Positions 9,898-21,480 of a stretch of 33,321 bases of DNA are shown in pieces (position 1 is the first letter of the stretch; the number at the start of each line of letters is the position of its first letter). The translations under genes were made by a program, and so were the position numbers. Source of the stretch: Welwitschia mirabilis (lineage: Eukaryota; Gnetophyta; Gnetopsida; Welwitschiales); the NCBI GenBank assembly GCA_051453625.1, contig JBOZIK010000001.1:10959041-10992361 (forward strand), read 5' to 3'. The notes beneath the pieces are model-generated. The model saw nothing but the letters and a program-made list of their open reading frames with translations. It searched no databases and had not been told where the DNA came from.

Positions 9898-10389
9898 AGG
9901 CCACAAGATGCTAAAGGATTATCACTATCTAGATAAGTACCTTGGATTTTAGTTTAAGTTATTTTTCTGTATAACATTATATTTTTATTATAGATTTCAT
10001 AGATTATTTTCTACAATTTTTACCCATAGCATTAATAAGTCCATTGTCCTGTCTGTAGTATAGATAACTGTGTAGATGATGGCCTAAATTTTTTGTTTTT
10101 AATTATTTTACAAAAAAAAAAAAATTTATTCTTTGATATCATAATAATATACACATCATCCTCTCTATTATTTAAATAACTAGACAAATGATTATCAATA
10201 GTTTATCTAGATGATAATCAAGAAAACATTTTTATGCATTTCATAAGGTTAAGAATTCAAATGATTCTAATAAAAAAATAAAACATTAAATAAAATAGAA
10301 CTTGATCTTCATATTGTACTTATCTTCCTTATGATCTTAATTAAACTCTTTTTTTATCCCTCTTAATTATTTAATAAATAGTGATAAAA
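9898..10389. other. 5' leader of the pol-poor Athila-like element
   Basis: Non-coding. It begins like the R1 leader, then holds two copies of the palindromic motif (10048-10083 and 10201-10225) and a 13-base A run near 10114. Part of it (ccattgtcc...tagataactgtgtagatgatgg) matches the leader after R3 near 15865-15898. Confidence 0.5.
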
Positions 10390-12050
10390 GGACCCTTGGA
10401 GAAATTCTTTCTAAAAGAAGGAGAAACTTGAGAAATTATTAGGACAATGGTAAGAAAGCACTTTGATAATTTTTTGTAGAATGTGGAAGATTAATACAAA
10501 ATAATGTTGAGAGTGAGAATTGGATTCATTCCTCTTTTCAACCTTCTTATTTTTTCCCTTCTTCTTTTTAAACCTCATATAATAATGACAATGAAAATTT
10601 TTAATATTTTAGGAAATACAACATCCTCCAATTAGTTCAGCCATCCATCTATGATGAATTACTATGAAAAAGATTCATACTCTATGATCTACTATAAGGA
10701 AGAAAATAATTCAATGAAAAAAATGATTAATAAAATGAAGAAGAGGCAAGANNNNNNNNNNTTCAATAATCACTATTATAACGTTAAGGTTCTTTTTTAA
10801 TACAACATTCTTAAACCTATTCTTCTACATCTTACCTTGAGAAAAATGAGGAGAACTTAGAAACAAGTTACAATGATTCTTGATTTCAAATAGAAGATGA
10901 TATTTTAAATCAAACTCTATCATCCCACTCATTAAGAGATGGTAAAGGGGAGACAATGATAACTCAACTTGATTTTTCAATGATAAAGAAAAAAAGAATG
11001 ATTATTTACTAGTTAATAATATTGAGGTATTAGATATATGTCTATCATTCATTTACTACTAGAAAATCTTGATGAGAAATCCATTCATGGAGAATCCAAA
11101 AATCTTTTAATCTATGATGAAGATAATGCTTGCATTTCTCTTGATGATCATTTTGATGAAACTAACAACTTAGAGAATGAGAGAAATATTTAATAAGAGA
11201 AGGAATATATAGTCAAAAATAATGATGAAAACGGTAAAGAAACAAATTAACAAAATAATGATGAAGATAATAATAAAATAATAAACACAATGAAGGACTC
11301 ATAGAGATTCATTCAAAATTCATAGAGGATAGAGTTATTCATTATAATACAAAAAAATCAATCTAAGAACTCTACATATGCTTCTCCATTCCTTTCACCT
11401 ACACTTTCACGTATAACTTTAAATCACATTTTTCTTCTAATTCCACTTTTACATTACCTTATAATCTTGATAATGATAACATTTTTCCATCTCTTCCATT
11501 TGAACCATCCTATCATTCTCAAAGCCATATTTCTTTCCTTTACTTTCATGAGATCCATAATTTTGAAGAGTCTATTTCTAATATCTCTCAATATATTCCT
11601 CTTAAAAACCCATGTGATACTCCAAGAAACATCCTTCTCTTTTCTACCAAGTCCACTTTACCTTATGGTTTTAATAACTACTCTTTTTATAAGTATGACT
11701 TGGAATGTCTTGGAATTTTAAATTAGGAAAAACCTTAGCTTGTTGATAATAATCCATACTTATAAATAAATCTTAAGAAGTTTCTTAATCTTATTAAACA
11801 CTTTACAAATACACTAAGAATTTCTTGAATCCATTCCTTGATTTATACCTTAAATGAATTATGTTATGGTACTCATGCTTTAGGATGTTTTCATAAGAGA
11901 TTATTTATCAATGAGATTTATCACTTCTTTATCTCTTATTTGGATTTTGAAATTTGTGCCTTAGAGATTTTATCCTTTACTCTTTCTTCCTCTAATTGAC
12001 TTTACTTCAAAATGATTGTATGCCTTTTATGTTTTATCAATTTGGTTTTA
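10390..12050 (+). pseudogene. Unassigned ORF remnant in the pol-poor element
   Basis: I do not recognise this protein. The segment has protein-like frames that switch after indels. Before the 10-N gap (10752-10761): SHPSMMNYYEKDSYSMIYY then a Lys/Met-rich helix-like stretch. After it: SYLEKNEENLETSYNDS, FQIEDDILNQTLSSHSLRD, and an Asp/Glu/Asn-rich part with YDEDNACISLDDHFDETNN (11113-11170). The frame 11367-11723 is open for 119 codons, which is long for DNA this AT-rich. It contains LPYNLDNDNIFPSLPFEP and LPYGFNNYSFYKYDLECLG and has no ATG near its start. From about 11805 it continues with LNELCYGTHALGCFHKRLF and LDFEICALEIL to 11997. The overall character is acidic, then Ser/Phe/Tyr-rich, with no zinc knuckle, protease, RT or integrase motif. 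It could be a divergent gag, an accessory element gene or a captured host fragment. Confidence 0.5.
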
Positions 12051-12074
12051 ATTTGGTTTAGCTTTTATTTTCCT

Positions 12075-12400
12075 AAAAAGAATAATACCATAGTACACCT
12101 TTTACACAACTAGTTAAACCTCTTATTGATTAGGTTCTTGTCTTTTAGAAAAATTATAGCTTAGTGGCTTAGTTAAAATCTCTAACTTAACACCTGGGAA
12201 ACTTAGAAGTTATGGATAGAATGTAAAAAATAATTAAGATATCTATCAATTAAATCTTAAATATGATAGAATAACTTGTCTTGTATTTTCCTCCTACCAT
12301 TATCTACATTATTCCTTAGCTGATTCTTTTGGTGGACATTATGCTATTACTTAAATGTCTTTAACTTAACTAATGTTTTACTTTATGAAATTACCATGAC
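12075..12400 (+). pseudogene. Integrase C-terminal tail remnant (pol-poor element)
   Basis: This segment aligns with the end of pol in the complete copy (about 21335-21640): caccttttacacaac, ggttcttgtctttt, and the cattatctacatta...gctgattcttttggtggacattatgctattac stretch. In protein terms HLLHNQL matches HLLHNKL of the other copy. It shows that the element descends from an Athila-like ancestor whose gag-pol was replaced or deleted up to this point. Confidence 0.6.
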
Positions 12401-14570
12401 TACTGAATCTTTCATTTGGGAGTTCCAAAGTGATAAGATTAAATTTCCCCATTCTTAATACATTTATACGTTTATGAACTTTATTCTAAATGAAGATGTC
12501 TTATTTCTTTTATTCTCTCTTAATGGTATAAGTCTTTAATTATTTAGTTATTCTTTCTTGTTTCTCATTTGATTACTTTATCCTTATCCTTAAGAGTGCT
12601 CAGTCATATGGCATTTATACTTCTATAAAAAAAAGAAAAGAAACGAAATAAATAATAACCATGATATTTTATATCTAAGCTAAAAATGAATCATCATGAT
12701 ATCCTATTACAAGTACACCAAGGCAAATTTTCTCAATAGGGATCTTTAGAAGTGTGATATGATAGCTATGAAAACTTCACTAGAAGGTGGATTAGCCATG
12801 TTATTTGGGTTATTATTCCTCTAATAATGATTGAACTCCCTTCATTATGAAAAACTAATTACCATTTATAAGCTATAGTATTAGTGATGTCCCTAGTATC
12901 ATCAAAGGTATTACTTGTTTTCTAGAGTAATTACGCATATAACATTCTCAAATGATCATTTCACTTTTTTATATTCTAGTGTTGTTTTAGGATGTGAGCA
13001 AGTAAGTCCATTTTTAAGTAATTTTTTATCTTATCATGAGTTGATTAAAAACATTAAATATACTTGACATCATCATAATCATTAACTATTTGAGTTGTAC
13101 TTTATAAAGTTTTTTACATTATTTTATGTATTATTAATTAGGTAATTTTATGATATTTACTTAGAGACTTTATTATGTTAGAATTTTAAGTGAGTAAACA
13201 ATCTTCTAGTTGTCCATTTTCATTATGTTTTCCTTACTTATTTTGTTTGGAATTTCAAAGTCATTTTCATAGTTTTTTAGCATAATAATTAGGTCTTGAT
13301 CATTCAGTAGTTTTTTAATTACTTTTTAATTTTTACTTGCTAGTTTTTATCCATAAAGATTCTATTTTTTCTTTTTTTCCAAGTAATTTATTTAATATTT
13401 TTCCTTTCGTTGATGATTGATGCTATTTCCATTTTTTTCAAAGTTTTACTACATCCACTTGTAAATCTTAAGTGCTTATTGAGGTGGGGAACATTTGAGG
13501 ATTTTTTTAGTATTTCTTTTCTCTTCTTGGTGCATTATCATTTTCCTATTTAATATTTTTTCTATTGTTTTTAAGTTCTTTCCATTTTTGACTCCTTTAC
13601 CATAGTCCTTTTTTATGTTAATTCTTAGCTTTTCCCCATATTTTAGACTTCATGATGACTTTTTGAAGCTTTATTATTGCTATCATTGATTATTTGATTC
13701 TATTCAGACTTTACTATTTTATTAGATCCTCCTTTTTTTTAGTGTCATCCCATGTGTAATGTCTAGATGATGGGATAATGACATAGCTCCTCTTAAGTTA
13801 CTATAATATAGGATGTATTAATTTTTCTATCAAGATATTTGAGCAAAAATTTTATTTATGAGAGGTATTTTGAGCTTCCATGATACATATATGTGATGTA
13901 TTATTCAATGTATAATTTCATATTACTTATATAATTAGCATCATGAATATTATTTAGTAGACCATAGCAGCACAATTATAGAACTTTCTTATAGGTTTAA
14001 TGTAAGATATTCAAGAAGCCATGCACAAGTGAAGTAATATTATGATTATTTTTGAATTTTTCCCTTGTAGATTGCATTTAAAACTAACTAATTTATTTAT
14101 ATACATAATTTTAAGTTATTACTACTTAGTTTATATACATTATTTTGCATAGTTACAGCTCTAATAATGCATATACATCATCATTTTTTGAAGCTATCAT
14201 TTTTATATCTTATAATGATTTTAAGTGTATGATATTTAATTTTATCTTATGATGTGTTAAATGCTTTAAGTAGAGAGCTAAAAAATATTTTGGTACTTTG
14301 ATTTTTTTTATGATCATGTTCACAAATACTTAGTTTTGATTTTGATTTTAAAAGACTATCATTTTAATTATTGTTTAGATAATAGATAGGATGACAGATC
14401 TATTACACATTCTACAAAGATATTATATCAGTTAATTACTTTTTGATATTTGATCCTATATAGTAAAGATTCATAAAGTTAATTTACATTTCACTAGTAC
14501 TATTTATCTTTGTTAAATTGGCTCATAATTTATATTTGATTACTTACTTTATCAATAACTGATAAGGCTA
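12401..14570. other. 3' non-coding region of the pol-poor element
   Basis: About 2.1 kb with no coherent frame, homologous to 21660-23795 of the complete element. Examples are gtgtgatatgatag (12752 and 22011), tcattatgaaaaactaattac (12841) against the region near 22100, and gtatgatatttaat (14226) against 23445. It holds palindromic motif copies at 13759 and 14370. In Athila elements this interval may hold an env-like ORF, and none is visible here. Confidence 0.55.
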
Positions 14571-14582
14571 AGTAGAGGGTTA
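14571..14582 (+). other. Polypurine tract before R3
   Basis: agtagagggtta directly before the TGTTG of R3, in the position of the plus-strand primer. The equivalent before R4 is aagtggaaagcta (23796-23808). Confidence 0.55.
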
Positions 14583-15752
14583 TGTTGTGATGTCAATTTG
14601 TATGTATTTGATGGAGCATTTTTAGTACCTTTTTAGGACATTTATATAACTTTACATATAATTCTAATGATTATGAAGATTCAATGGGATGATCATGGAA
14701 CACATAATTCTTAGCATATTTGAAATCATTTTAGGCATATTCTGATACTTAGTGTTTTTTGAAGGAAATATTAATGATGAAAAAGGTTGATTTCTCTTAG
14801 CTATAAGCTTTATAAAAATTATTATTCCCTATGTCATCTAGATGGTAGTAAGAATGATAGTGTGTTGATATGGATTCTAGACTACAGGGCTAACTATAGA
14901 TCCAAAAGCTAATGACTCATCTATTATTGCGAGGCATCATCATTAGTATCATCTAGACAATAAGAATAATGATAACTATTTTATATGGACAAATCTAATT
15001 ATCTTTGTAATGGAGTCATGCATCCATCTAGGCTACCAGGATTTATTTTTTGACTTTTAGAATTAAATTCTAGAACCTTTAATATAAAACAATAAATACT
15101 TCCCTTGTTTTTATTTCTAATTCATCTTTTATACCAGTAAGTCTTATGATGGGAGATTGAAGGAGAAGAGATCCATCTTATACTATGGAAAGAAGCCTTT
15201 CTTGGTGTTGGGCTATGTATCCTTTATTACAATGCTCCTACTTTATTTGTAAGTGGATGTTGATTCATGACTAATACAAAGATAACTTTTTTACTTCTAC
15301 TATCTAAACCTCACTTATGGTTTAAGTTGGTTATGATTTTGTGGTAGCTTCATAGTTGATCTAGATCATTACATTTATTTCATATTGCATTTTTAGAATT
15401 GCATATTCTATTTAATGTATTTTATAACTTATATTGGTTAAGGTTAAGCAATACTTTTCCTAATTGACCTAAGTTATAAGAAATGATCTTTGTGATAGGA
15501 AGATTGAGAGTCAAATAGGTTCATCATTCATTGCATTTTTATTTCATCATCAGTCATTCTTGAATTACATTTTCATTATTTCTTATTTCATTTACCTAAA
15601 AGGAAAAAGAATGAAAATACTTTTTTAAAATCAATTCTCTAACTTCTAGCTTAGTGCCTTCAATGGATTACAATTTTTGGGTTGAATTTTGCCTATATAA
15701 GTGTGTGTTTTTTTACAAGAACTTCAAGATTACACAAATTCACACCACAATA
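14583..15752 (+). repeat. Athila-like LTR copy R3 (shared middle LTR)
   Basis: 1170 nt, from TGTTGTGATGTC to CACACCACAATA. It is the 3' LTR of the pol-poor element and the only candidate 5' LTR for the gag-pol element. The TATA region has decayed to aataaata (15091). Palindromic motif copies lie at 14832 and 14948. The primer site expected after 15752 is not recognisable. Confidence 0.8.
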
Positions 15753-16335
15753 TGTTGAATTAATAACTATTGTCATCATTTTTGTCATCCTCATGATAAT
15801 AAAATTTTTCATTACAGTAATAAAATTTTCTAATTTTTGATAGTGTAATAAAAAGTACATCATCCACTCTATCATCTAGATAACTATGTGGATGGCTATT
15901 ACTAGTTTTGCTTTAGCTTATGTTTTCTTTATCGTAGTTTTATCTTTTTGTTTTCTAGAACATATATTTACTAGTTATCTTTTATATCATTTGGATGATG
16001 TACAAGATAATGGTTATTACATTTTATATCTATGTATGTAAGGACATGGTGAATTCTAGTAGAAAGATGAAATATCAGAGAGAGCAGAACATGATTGAGA
16101 AAAACATCATAGAATAGTTACTTAACTTTGAATAAAACATAGGTATGCATGCTTGAGGTACATAAATTCCAATAATTGAAAAAGAATATTTTACTGCTTT
16201 TATTATTTTAGAGTTAAATTTTTCAAAAAAAATTATGAAAATAATAGCATAGAAGTAAATCGTGTCATTTCTCTTTTATATATGTTAAAATCATCATAAA
16301 AATAAAAACAAGTCACTTTGTATAGTACTTTAATT
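15753..16335. other. 5' leader of the gag-pol Athila-like element
   Basis: Non-coding, T-rich. The PBS is lost to indels. Two palindromic motif copies lie at 15869-15900 and 15986-16015. The first matches the leader of the pol-poor element. The minus-strand frame across 15693-15875 crosses the LTR end and is not a gene. Confidence 0.5.
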
Positions 16336-17300
16336 ATGATAGCAAATTATACTTTAAATGAAAATACTATTCTTAAAGATTTAATTGATAACAGAGCACG
16401 TGAAATTCAAAATCCTTTTGATTTGTCTTTAGTAATAATGTAGAATTAAGAAATTTAAGTGCATATCCAACATTTTGGAATGAACCTAAAGAGGACCCTT
16501 TTCAACATCTAGCTAGTACTAAACAACTTGTGCTTACATTAAGAAATAGGAAGAAACATATTAGTGATTTTACTTACGTGGTTATCTTTCCTCTCATATT
16601 TTAAGGAAAAGTCAGACTTTGGCTTAGAACCATTTCATACAAAAGTCTTGAATCATGGAGTTAAGTGCAAGAATTTTTTATTAAAAAATTTTTAAGTAAA
16701 AAGGAGGTTACCAACTTTTAACAACAACCTCAAAAAGATTATTCCAAACATATAAGTGATTTATCATAGCTATTCATTCCAATCCTATTGATGAATTTTG
16801 TAAATAAGAATTTGTAGATTATTTTTATAGTGGACTAAATAGTCAAATTAAACAAATTATAGACTTTTCTTATTATGGTAATTTGATAAACTTGACCTTA
16901 GATGATGCATAAAAGTTATTGAAAGATTTAATGAAAATAAGTTAAACTTGGCCAAAATTAGCTTCTAAAGAAAATTTAACTATAGGCCAAATTATAAAAT
17001 ACTTAAAGGAAGTAAAACATGATAAGGACGAAGAGAAATGTGATTTAACTAATATAATTAAGGACTTTACTACCACTTTAGAGAAGTACACTCAAATGAT
17101 AGTTGACACAAAGGTAGTAAAAGAGGGGAACACAACTTCAACATGGGATATATGTGATGACCACTCTTATCTAACTAAAGAATACCTCTTATTACCAACT
17201 TGTAAAGAAAGGATGTTTCAGAGAATGTGTGCATTTAATCAAAGGCCTCCTAACTTTCAAAGCCAATCATAATTTCAACAAACTTTGGGTGAATAATCAA
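16336..17300 (+). pseudogene. Athila-like gag remnant (copy A)
   Basis: The ATG at 16336 opens MIANYTLNENTILKDLIDN and FDLSL. After a shift near 16435 the frame reads ELRNLSAYPTFWNEPKEDPF, QHLASTKQLVLTLRN, KVRLWLRTISYKSLESWS and VQEFFIKKFLSKKEV. This is the pattern of the plant gypsy gag domain (P-TF.G...EDP..HL..F, then W...L...S..SW......F...FFP). Later pieces (VDYFYSGLNSQIKQ in the family sense, about 16818-16860) match copy B. Stops occur at expected Gln codons (for example TAA at about 16602 and 16663). It lacks a clear zinc knuckle, as is common in Athila elements. Confidence 0.75.
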
Positions 17301-17990
17301 ATTGGAAATCTTTTTAGAATATATTTAGGAATTCAAACTTCTAATCAAATAACTTCAATTTTTGACTGAGCACTTCAAACCTTTAATTAAATCAAAGTGA
17401 TCCACTTAGAGATTCAATAGAGGAATTGGAAAAGATAAAAGAAAAGACAAATAATAATATTTAAAACTTAGTGAATGTACTTCAATAAACAATTTTAGTC
17501 AATCAATGATTATAAGGATCTCTTGCATCTTAACCTTTACCCATTTCAAAGAAAGTCAAGAAAGATTTAAATGCAGTAACTATAAGTGAAAATGATACAA
17601 CACCTCCTACTTATAAGGTTTCAAATTTCAAAAATAATGAAAAATAATAAAGAATAAGATGAAGTAGAAATTTTGGACACATATAACTTCCCTTTAATCT
17701 CAAATGATAAGCCTATCATGAAAAATTCTTCACAAGAAAATAAAGCAAAGAAACCATCTACTCCTTGGCTTGATAAGTTAAACATGAATCCTACCTATGA
17801 TAAATACTTAAAAGTCTTAATGCAAGAGGTAAACATCAACTTACCTTTTTAAAAACTCTTACAAAAAAATTCTAAATATGTCAAATTGTGGAAAGATCTA
17901 ATTAGAAGAAAATAAAAACATACCATTCCTAATAAGGTCTTCTTTGTTTAATCTATCTCTAATTTAGTCATAAAGAAATGTCTTAAATTT
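17301..17990 (+). pseudogene. Gag-PR linker remnant (copy A)
   Basis: Low-complexity Asn/Lys/Ser-rich coding remnant with stops. It includes STPWLDKLNMNPTYDKYLK-like residues (17757-17812), where the family has a conserved 'F.....FL..L.IN.P' segment before protease, and IISNLVIKKCLKFKNPK-like residues near 17955-18000. The same segments are present in copy B (27645-27880). Confidence 0.6.
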
Positions 17991-18420
17991 AAAAACCCTA
18001 AGGTAGAAATAGTGAGTGTTACTTTGGAAGAAAATAAGAGAATTAAAAAATCCTTGATTAACATAAGAGCAAGTGTAAACATTATTCCTCTTCACATATG
18101 TAAAAGACTTGGGTTGGAAAATAGACTAAACCCTACATGAATCATCTTAGAATTGGTTAATACTTCAATTAAGAAATTCTTGGGAATTATCAAAGGCTTA
18201 GTTATCCAAATAGAAGAATCCTTTTACCCCATAGATATGGTTATCATTAAAGTAGAACATGATGGAGGTTATCCACTACTCTTAGAAAGAGCCTTTTGTG
18301 CACCTACCCACTATATTATTGACACACAAATCAAAATGATGGAATGTTACATAGGTAAGAATAAGTTCACCATTAGAGTTTTTTATGCTACTAAAAAAGA
18401 AATAAGAGATGAGAGGAATT
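17991..18420 (+). pseudogene. Athila-like aspartic protease remnant (copy A)
   Basis: The family active site is D-x-G-A-S; here codons 18060-18068 read N-I-R, then ASVNIIP. Asp has become Asn (AAC) and Gly has become Arg (AGA), both single G-to-A changes, and copy B keeps D-I-G-A-S. Downstream, HICKRLGLENRL, and an 89-codon open frame at 18153-18422 with SIKKFLGIIKGLVIQIE, VIIKVEHDGGYPLLLERAF and HYIIDTQIKMMECYIGKN follow. These are the flap and C-terminal strands of retropepsins (family: LGRPFLAT..A.IDV). Catalytically dead. Confidence 0.8.
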
Positions 18421-18890
18421 GAAAAGAGGAACTTAAACCCACCTTATTTTTATAGCATTACCCAATTGAGGAAATATTAATAATGCTATATGAGTCAATA
18501 TTGTGTAATAACCCAACTAAAATACATTGCCTTAAGTACAAGGATGAGGAAGTTTTAAATTGAGAAGAAGTCCAATATGTTTACTCAATAGAAAATATTT
18601 TTAAGAGGTATCATTTACTTTAGTCATCTAGGCAATAATCATTGATAGTAATTTAGTAATAGAACATAAAAATTATAACTTGAAACTAAAAGAGTTATCT
18701 AAAGGTCTGAAATTCATTTTTTTGTTTAATAATCTAAAGAAACCTTAAGTGATAAGTTACCTTCTTATCCCTTAATAAGAATTCAACTTTGTCTCACTTT
18801 TAACTTCTAAGGAAAATTATTTTGCTTAGATCCATAAGGATTTAGCTACCATATTTATTTTCATAATTTAACATAAAATCTACCTTGATG
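18421..18890 (+). pseudogene. PR-RT linker remnant (copy A)
   Basis: Acidic linker homologous to copy B 28280-28730 and copy C 31563-31900: KEELKPTLFL, EEILIMLYES, and the LKLKELSKGLKFIFL segment that precedes RT in Athila/Tat polyproteins (here near 18680-18720). Several stops and shifts. Confidence 0.65.
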
Positions 18891-19690
18891 ATAATGCTAA
18901 ATCAGTTAGACGACCTCAATAAAGGCTTAATCTAATCCTTAAGTAAGTAGTCAAAGATGAAATTATTAAACTTATGGATGCTGGGATTATCTATGCTATA
19001 TCTAATAGGAAGTGGATTAACTCCTTAATTGTCATTCTTAAAAAGGGTGAAAAATGGAGAATGTGAATTGACTTTAAAACCTTAATGAGGTCATTAAGAA
19101 AGATCATTGTCTTTTACCCTTTCTTGATCAAGTACTTGATAGAATCTAAGGACATGCCTATTATTTTCTTGATGGGTATAGTGGCTATAATCAAGTTTGC
19201 ATTACTAGTAAGGATCAATCAAAAATAATATTTACCTCTCCCTTTGGAATATTTACCTTTTGAAGAATGACTTTTGGACTTTCCAATGCTCCTAAAACTT
19301 TTTAATGAGTAATGGTAGGTATATTTTCTAATATGATAGAGGAATCTATTGAAATATTTATGGATGACTACTCAATCTTTGGTGAAACTTTTGAATAAAT
19401 CATGAAAATATTAGAGAAAGTCTTATATCAATGTATAAAAAGTGTCCTACATTTAAGTTGCAAAAAAAGTTTCTTTCTTGTTAATAATGGGATTGTTTTA
19501 GGTCACTATGGGACTAATGAAGGAATTAAGATGAACCTTGCAAAAGTTGGTATTCTTAAAAACCTTAACCCTCCAATTAATATTAAACAAGTTAAATCCT
19601 TTTTTAGTTATGCTAGTTTCTATTGTCATTTTATTTAAGATTATGCCAAGGTTTGTAAACCCCTTCACTCATTACTTAAAAAAGAAGCTA
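18891..19690 (+). pseudogene. Athila/Tat-like reverse transcriptase remnant (copy A)
   Basis: RVT_1. KDEIIKLMDAGIIYAIS (about 18955-19003), then ILKKGEKWRM, then FLDQVLDRI, HAYYFLDGYSGYNQVCIT (first catalytic Asp), SPFGIFTF, MTFGLSNAPKTF and EIFMDDYSIFGETFE, with the catalytic FMDD at 19357-19368 intact. The same frame carries five stops at 19147, 19261, 19303, 19306 and 19396. Each falls where the family has Gln or Arg (CAA/CGA), so each is one C-to-T away from sense. A 78-codon open stretch (19402-19638) contains the thumb: CKKSFFLVNNGIVLGHYG and PPINIKQVKSFFSYASFY. The insertion seen in classic Athila RT (TRTVTGW) is absent. Confidence 0.85.
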
Positions 19691-20165
19691 AATTTGATCA
19701 GAATAATTCATGTTAACTTTCTTTTAAAATGCTTAAGGATAAAAATTATTCCGATACTATTGTAACATGTCTGGATTGAACAAAATATTTTGGACTTATG
19801 TGTGATGCTAGCATGATTTTTATGGGTGGGATCCTTAGTTAAGAAATACAAAAATGATCTTAAATTCATATCTTATCTTAGTAAAACTTTATCTAAGGCC
19901 TAATCCAACTATACTACCATTAAAAAAAGGAATGCTTGCCATCATCTTTTATCTTTATCATCTTAGATACTATCTTTTTGGCTTTCATACCAATGTTTAC
20001 ATGGATCATTGATCCATATGTTACTTTATGATCAAGAAAGATTCCAGTGCCAGACTCATTAAATGGATCCTTCTCATGTAAGAATTTAATCTTACCATCA
20101 TTGATAAGGCTGAACAACATAATAATATTACAGATCACTTGTCTCAAATCTTTTGTTCTCTTAAT
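19691..20165 (+). pseudogene. Gypsy RNase H remnant (copy A)
   Basis: KYFGLMCDASMIFMGGIL (19783-19836) keeps the first catalytic Asp at 19804-19806 (family: CDAS..A.G..L.Q). Then YLSKTLSKA, TIKKEMLAIIFYLYHLRYY, FHTNVYMDH and ITDHLSQ (about 20128-20148) cover the remaining conserved acidic positions. The fragments are in different frames. The minus-strand frame 19920-20147 is the antisense of this domain. Confidence 0.8.
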
Positions 20166-21480
20166 AAAATTCCAATTAATGACTTATTTTTAGATTAATA
20201 ACTATTTTCTATTAAACAACTCTATGTCATCTCCTCTACTCATCCTACTCCTTGGTATGCTAACATTCCAAATTATCTTATTATCATGAAAACACCTTAG
20301 CATTGCAACCATAACCAATAAAAATATTTTTCCACAAGATTGGTGATTATGAATGGAATAAATCCCATCTTTACTGTAGATGCAAAGATTAAATCATGCA
20401 TAAATATGTATTTGGAAAAATATAGATATTCTTAACCTTTACCATGATGGGTTCTATGGGTGATACTTTAGTGGCTGAAAGACTACAATGAAAATTCTTC
20501 ACTCTAGTTTCTATTGGCCTATCCTTTTTAAGGATTCTTTTAACTTTGCTAGAAGGTGTAATGCTTGTTAATGTTATGGTATCATAACTTGATTTTAAGA
20601 CATACTCCTTAAACCTATGCTTGAATATAAACCTTTTGACTATTAGAGGATTGACTTTATAGTTCTATCAAACCACCTTCTCATAATAAAAACTACATCT
20701 TAGTGGCTATTGATTTTGTTACCAAGTGGGATGAAGCTATTTGTACTTTCAAAAATAATGCTTGAATGATATATAATTTCATCTAAACTCATATCCTTTA
20801 GTGTTTTGATTTTTCTAGAATCATCATTAGTTATTAAAAAACTTATTTTATGAATTACCTTTTTTAGAAATTTCTTTTATCCATTGGAATTAAACATAGA
20901 ATTACATTTGCTTATCATCCAAAAACAAATGGTCAAGCTAAAAACACTAATAGGGAAATTAATAAGATGCTCCAAAAACTAATCTCTATTAATAAGATAA
21001 ATTGGAATTTTAAAATTAATGATGTTCTTTGGGCTTACCATAGTACTTAGTGAAACTCTCTTAGTTTTCCACCTTACAAACTTGGGTATGAAAAGTTTTG
21101 TGTCTTGTTAGTTGATATTTGATATAACTTCTATAAATCCACTCATCAACTCAAACTTTTAAATTAGATAAAAATTTTAAAACTTAATTAGTCCAACTTA
21201 ATCATTTAGATGAAAAACATACCTATGCTATACATCATTAGCTCATTCATAAAGCCCAAGCCAAGTTCAAACATGATAAAAAGATAATCAATGAGCAATT
21301 TGAACCAGGTCAACTCTTACTTTTATATAATACCTAAGTGCATCTTTTACACAACAAGCTAACCTCTAAATAGTTAGATCCTTGTATTATAAAAAAAGTA
21401 CATCATAATGACTCATTTGAAATCTCCATTCCAAATACTAGGAAAATTCAAAAAGTTAATGGATAAAGGTTGAAAATATA
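20166..21480 (+). pseudogene. Gypsy integrase remnant, DDE partly lost (copy A)
   Basis: The N-terminal zinc-domain part is visible as KILHSSFYWPILFKDSFNFA then RRCNAC (about 20490-20570). In the core the first Asp is kept (I-D-F, 20653-20655). The second reads Tyr (20832-20834, before the TYF motif) and the Glu of NGQAE reads Lys (20940-20942). The spacing between the last two is 35 residues, as expected for DD35E. A stop at the Trp before I-D-F (TAG) is shared with copy B. EINKMLQKLISINKINWNFK and LWAYHSTQ follow, then FEPGQLLLLYNT and HLLHNKLTSK near 21298-21370 (C-terminal barrel). Confidence 0.85.

Noticed and set aside
11467-11721. 84-codon plus-strand frame starting MIMITFFHLF
   Set aside because: A different frame (11367-11723) across the same bases has more protein-like composition and is longer. 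This one looks like its shadow.
15693-15875. Minus-strand 60-codon frame near the R3 end
   Set aside because: It spans the LTR/leader boundary, is low-complexity and has no family resemblance.
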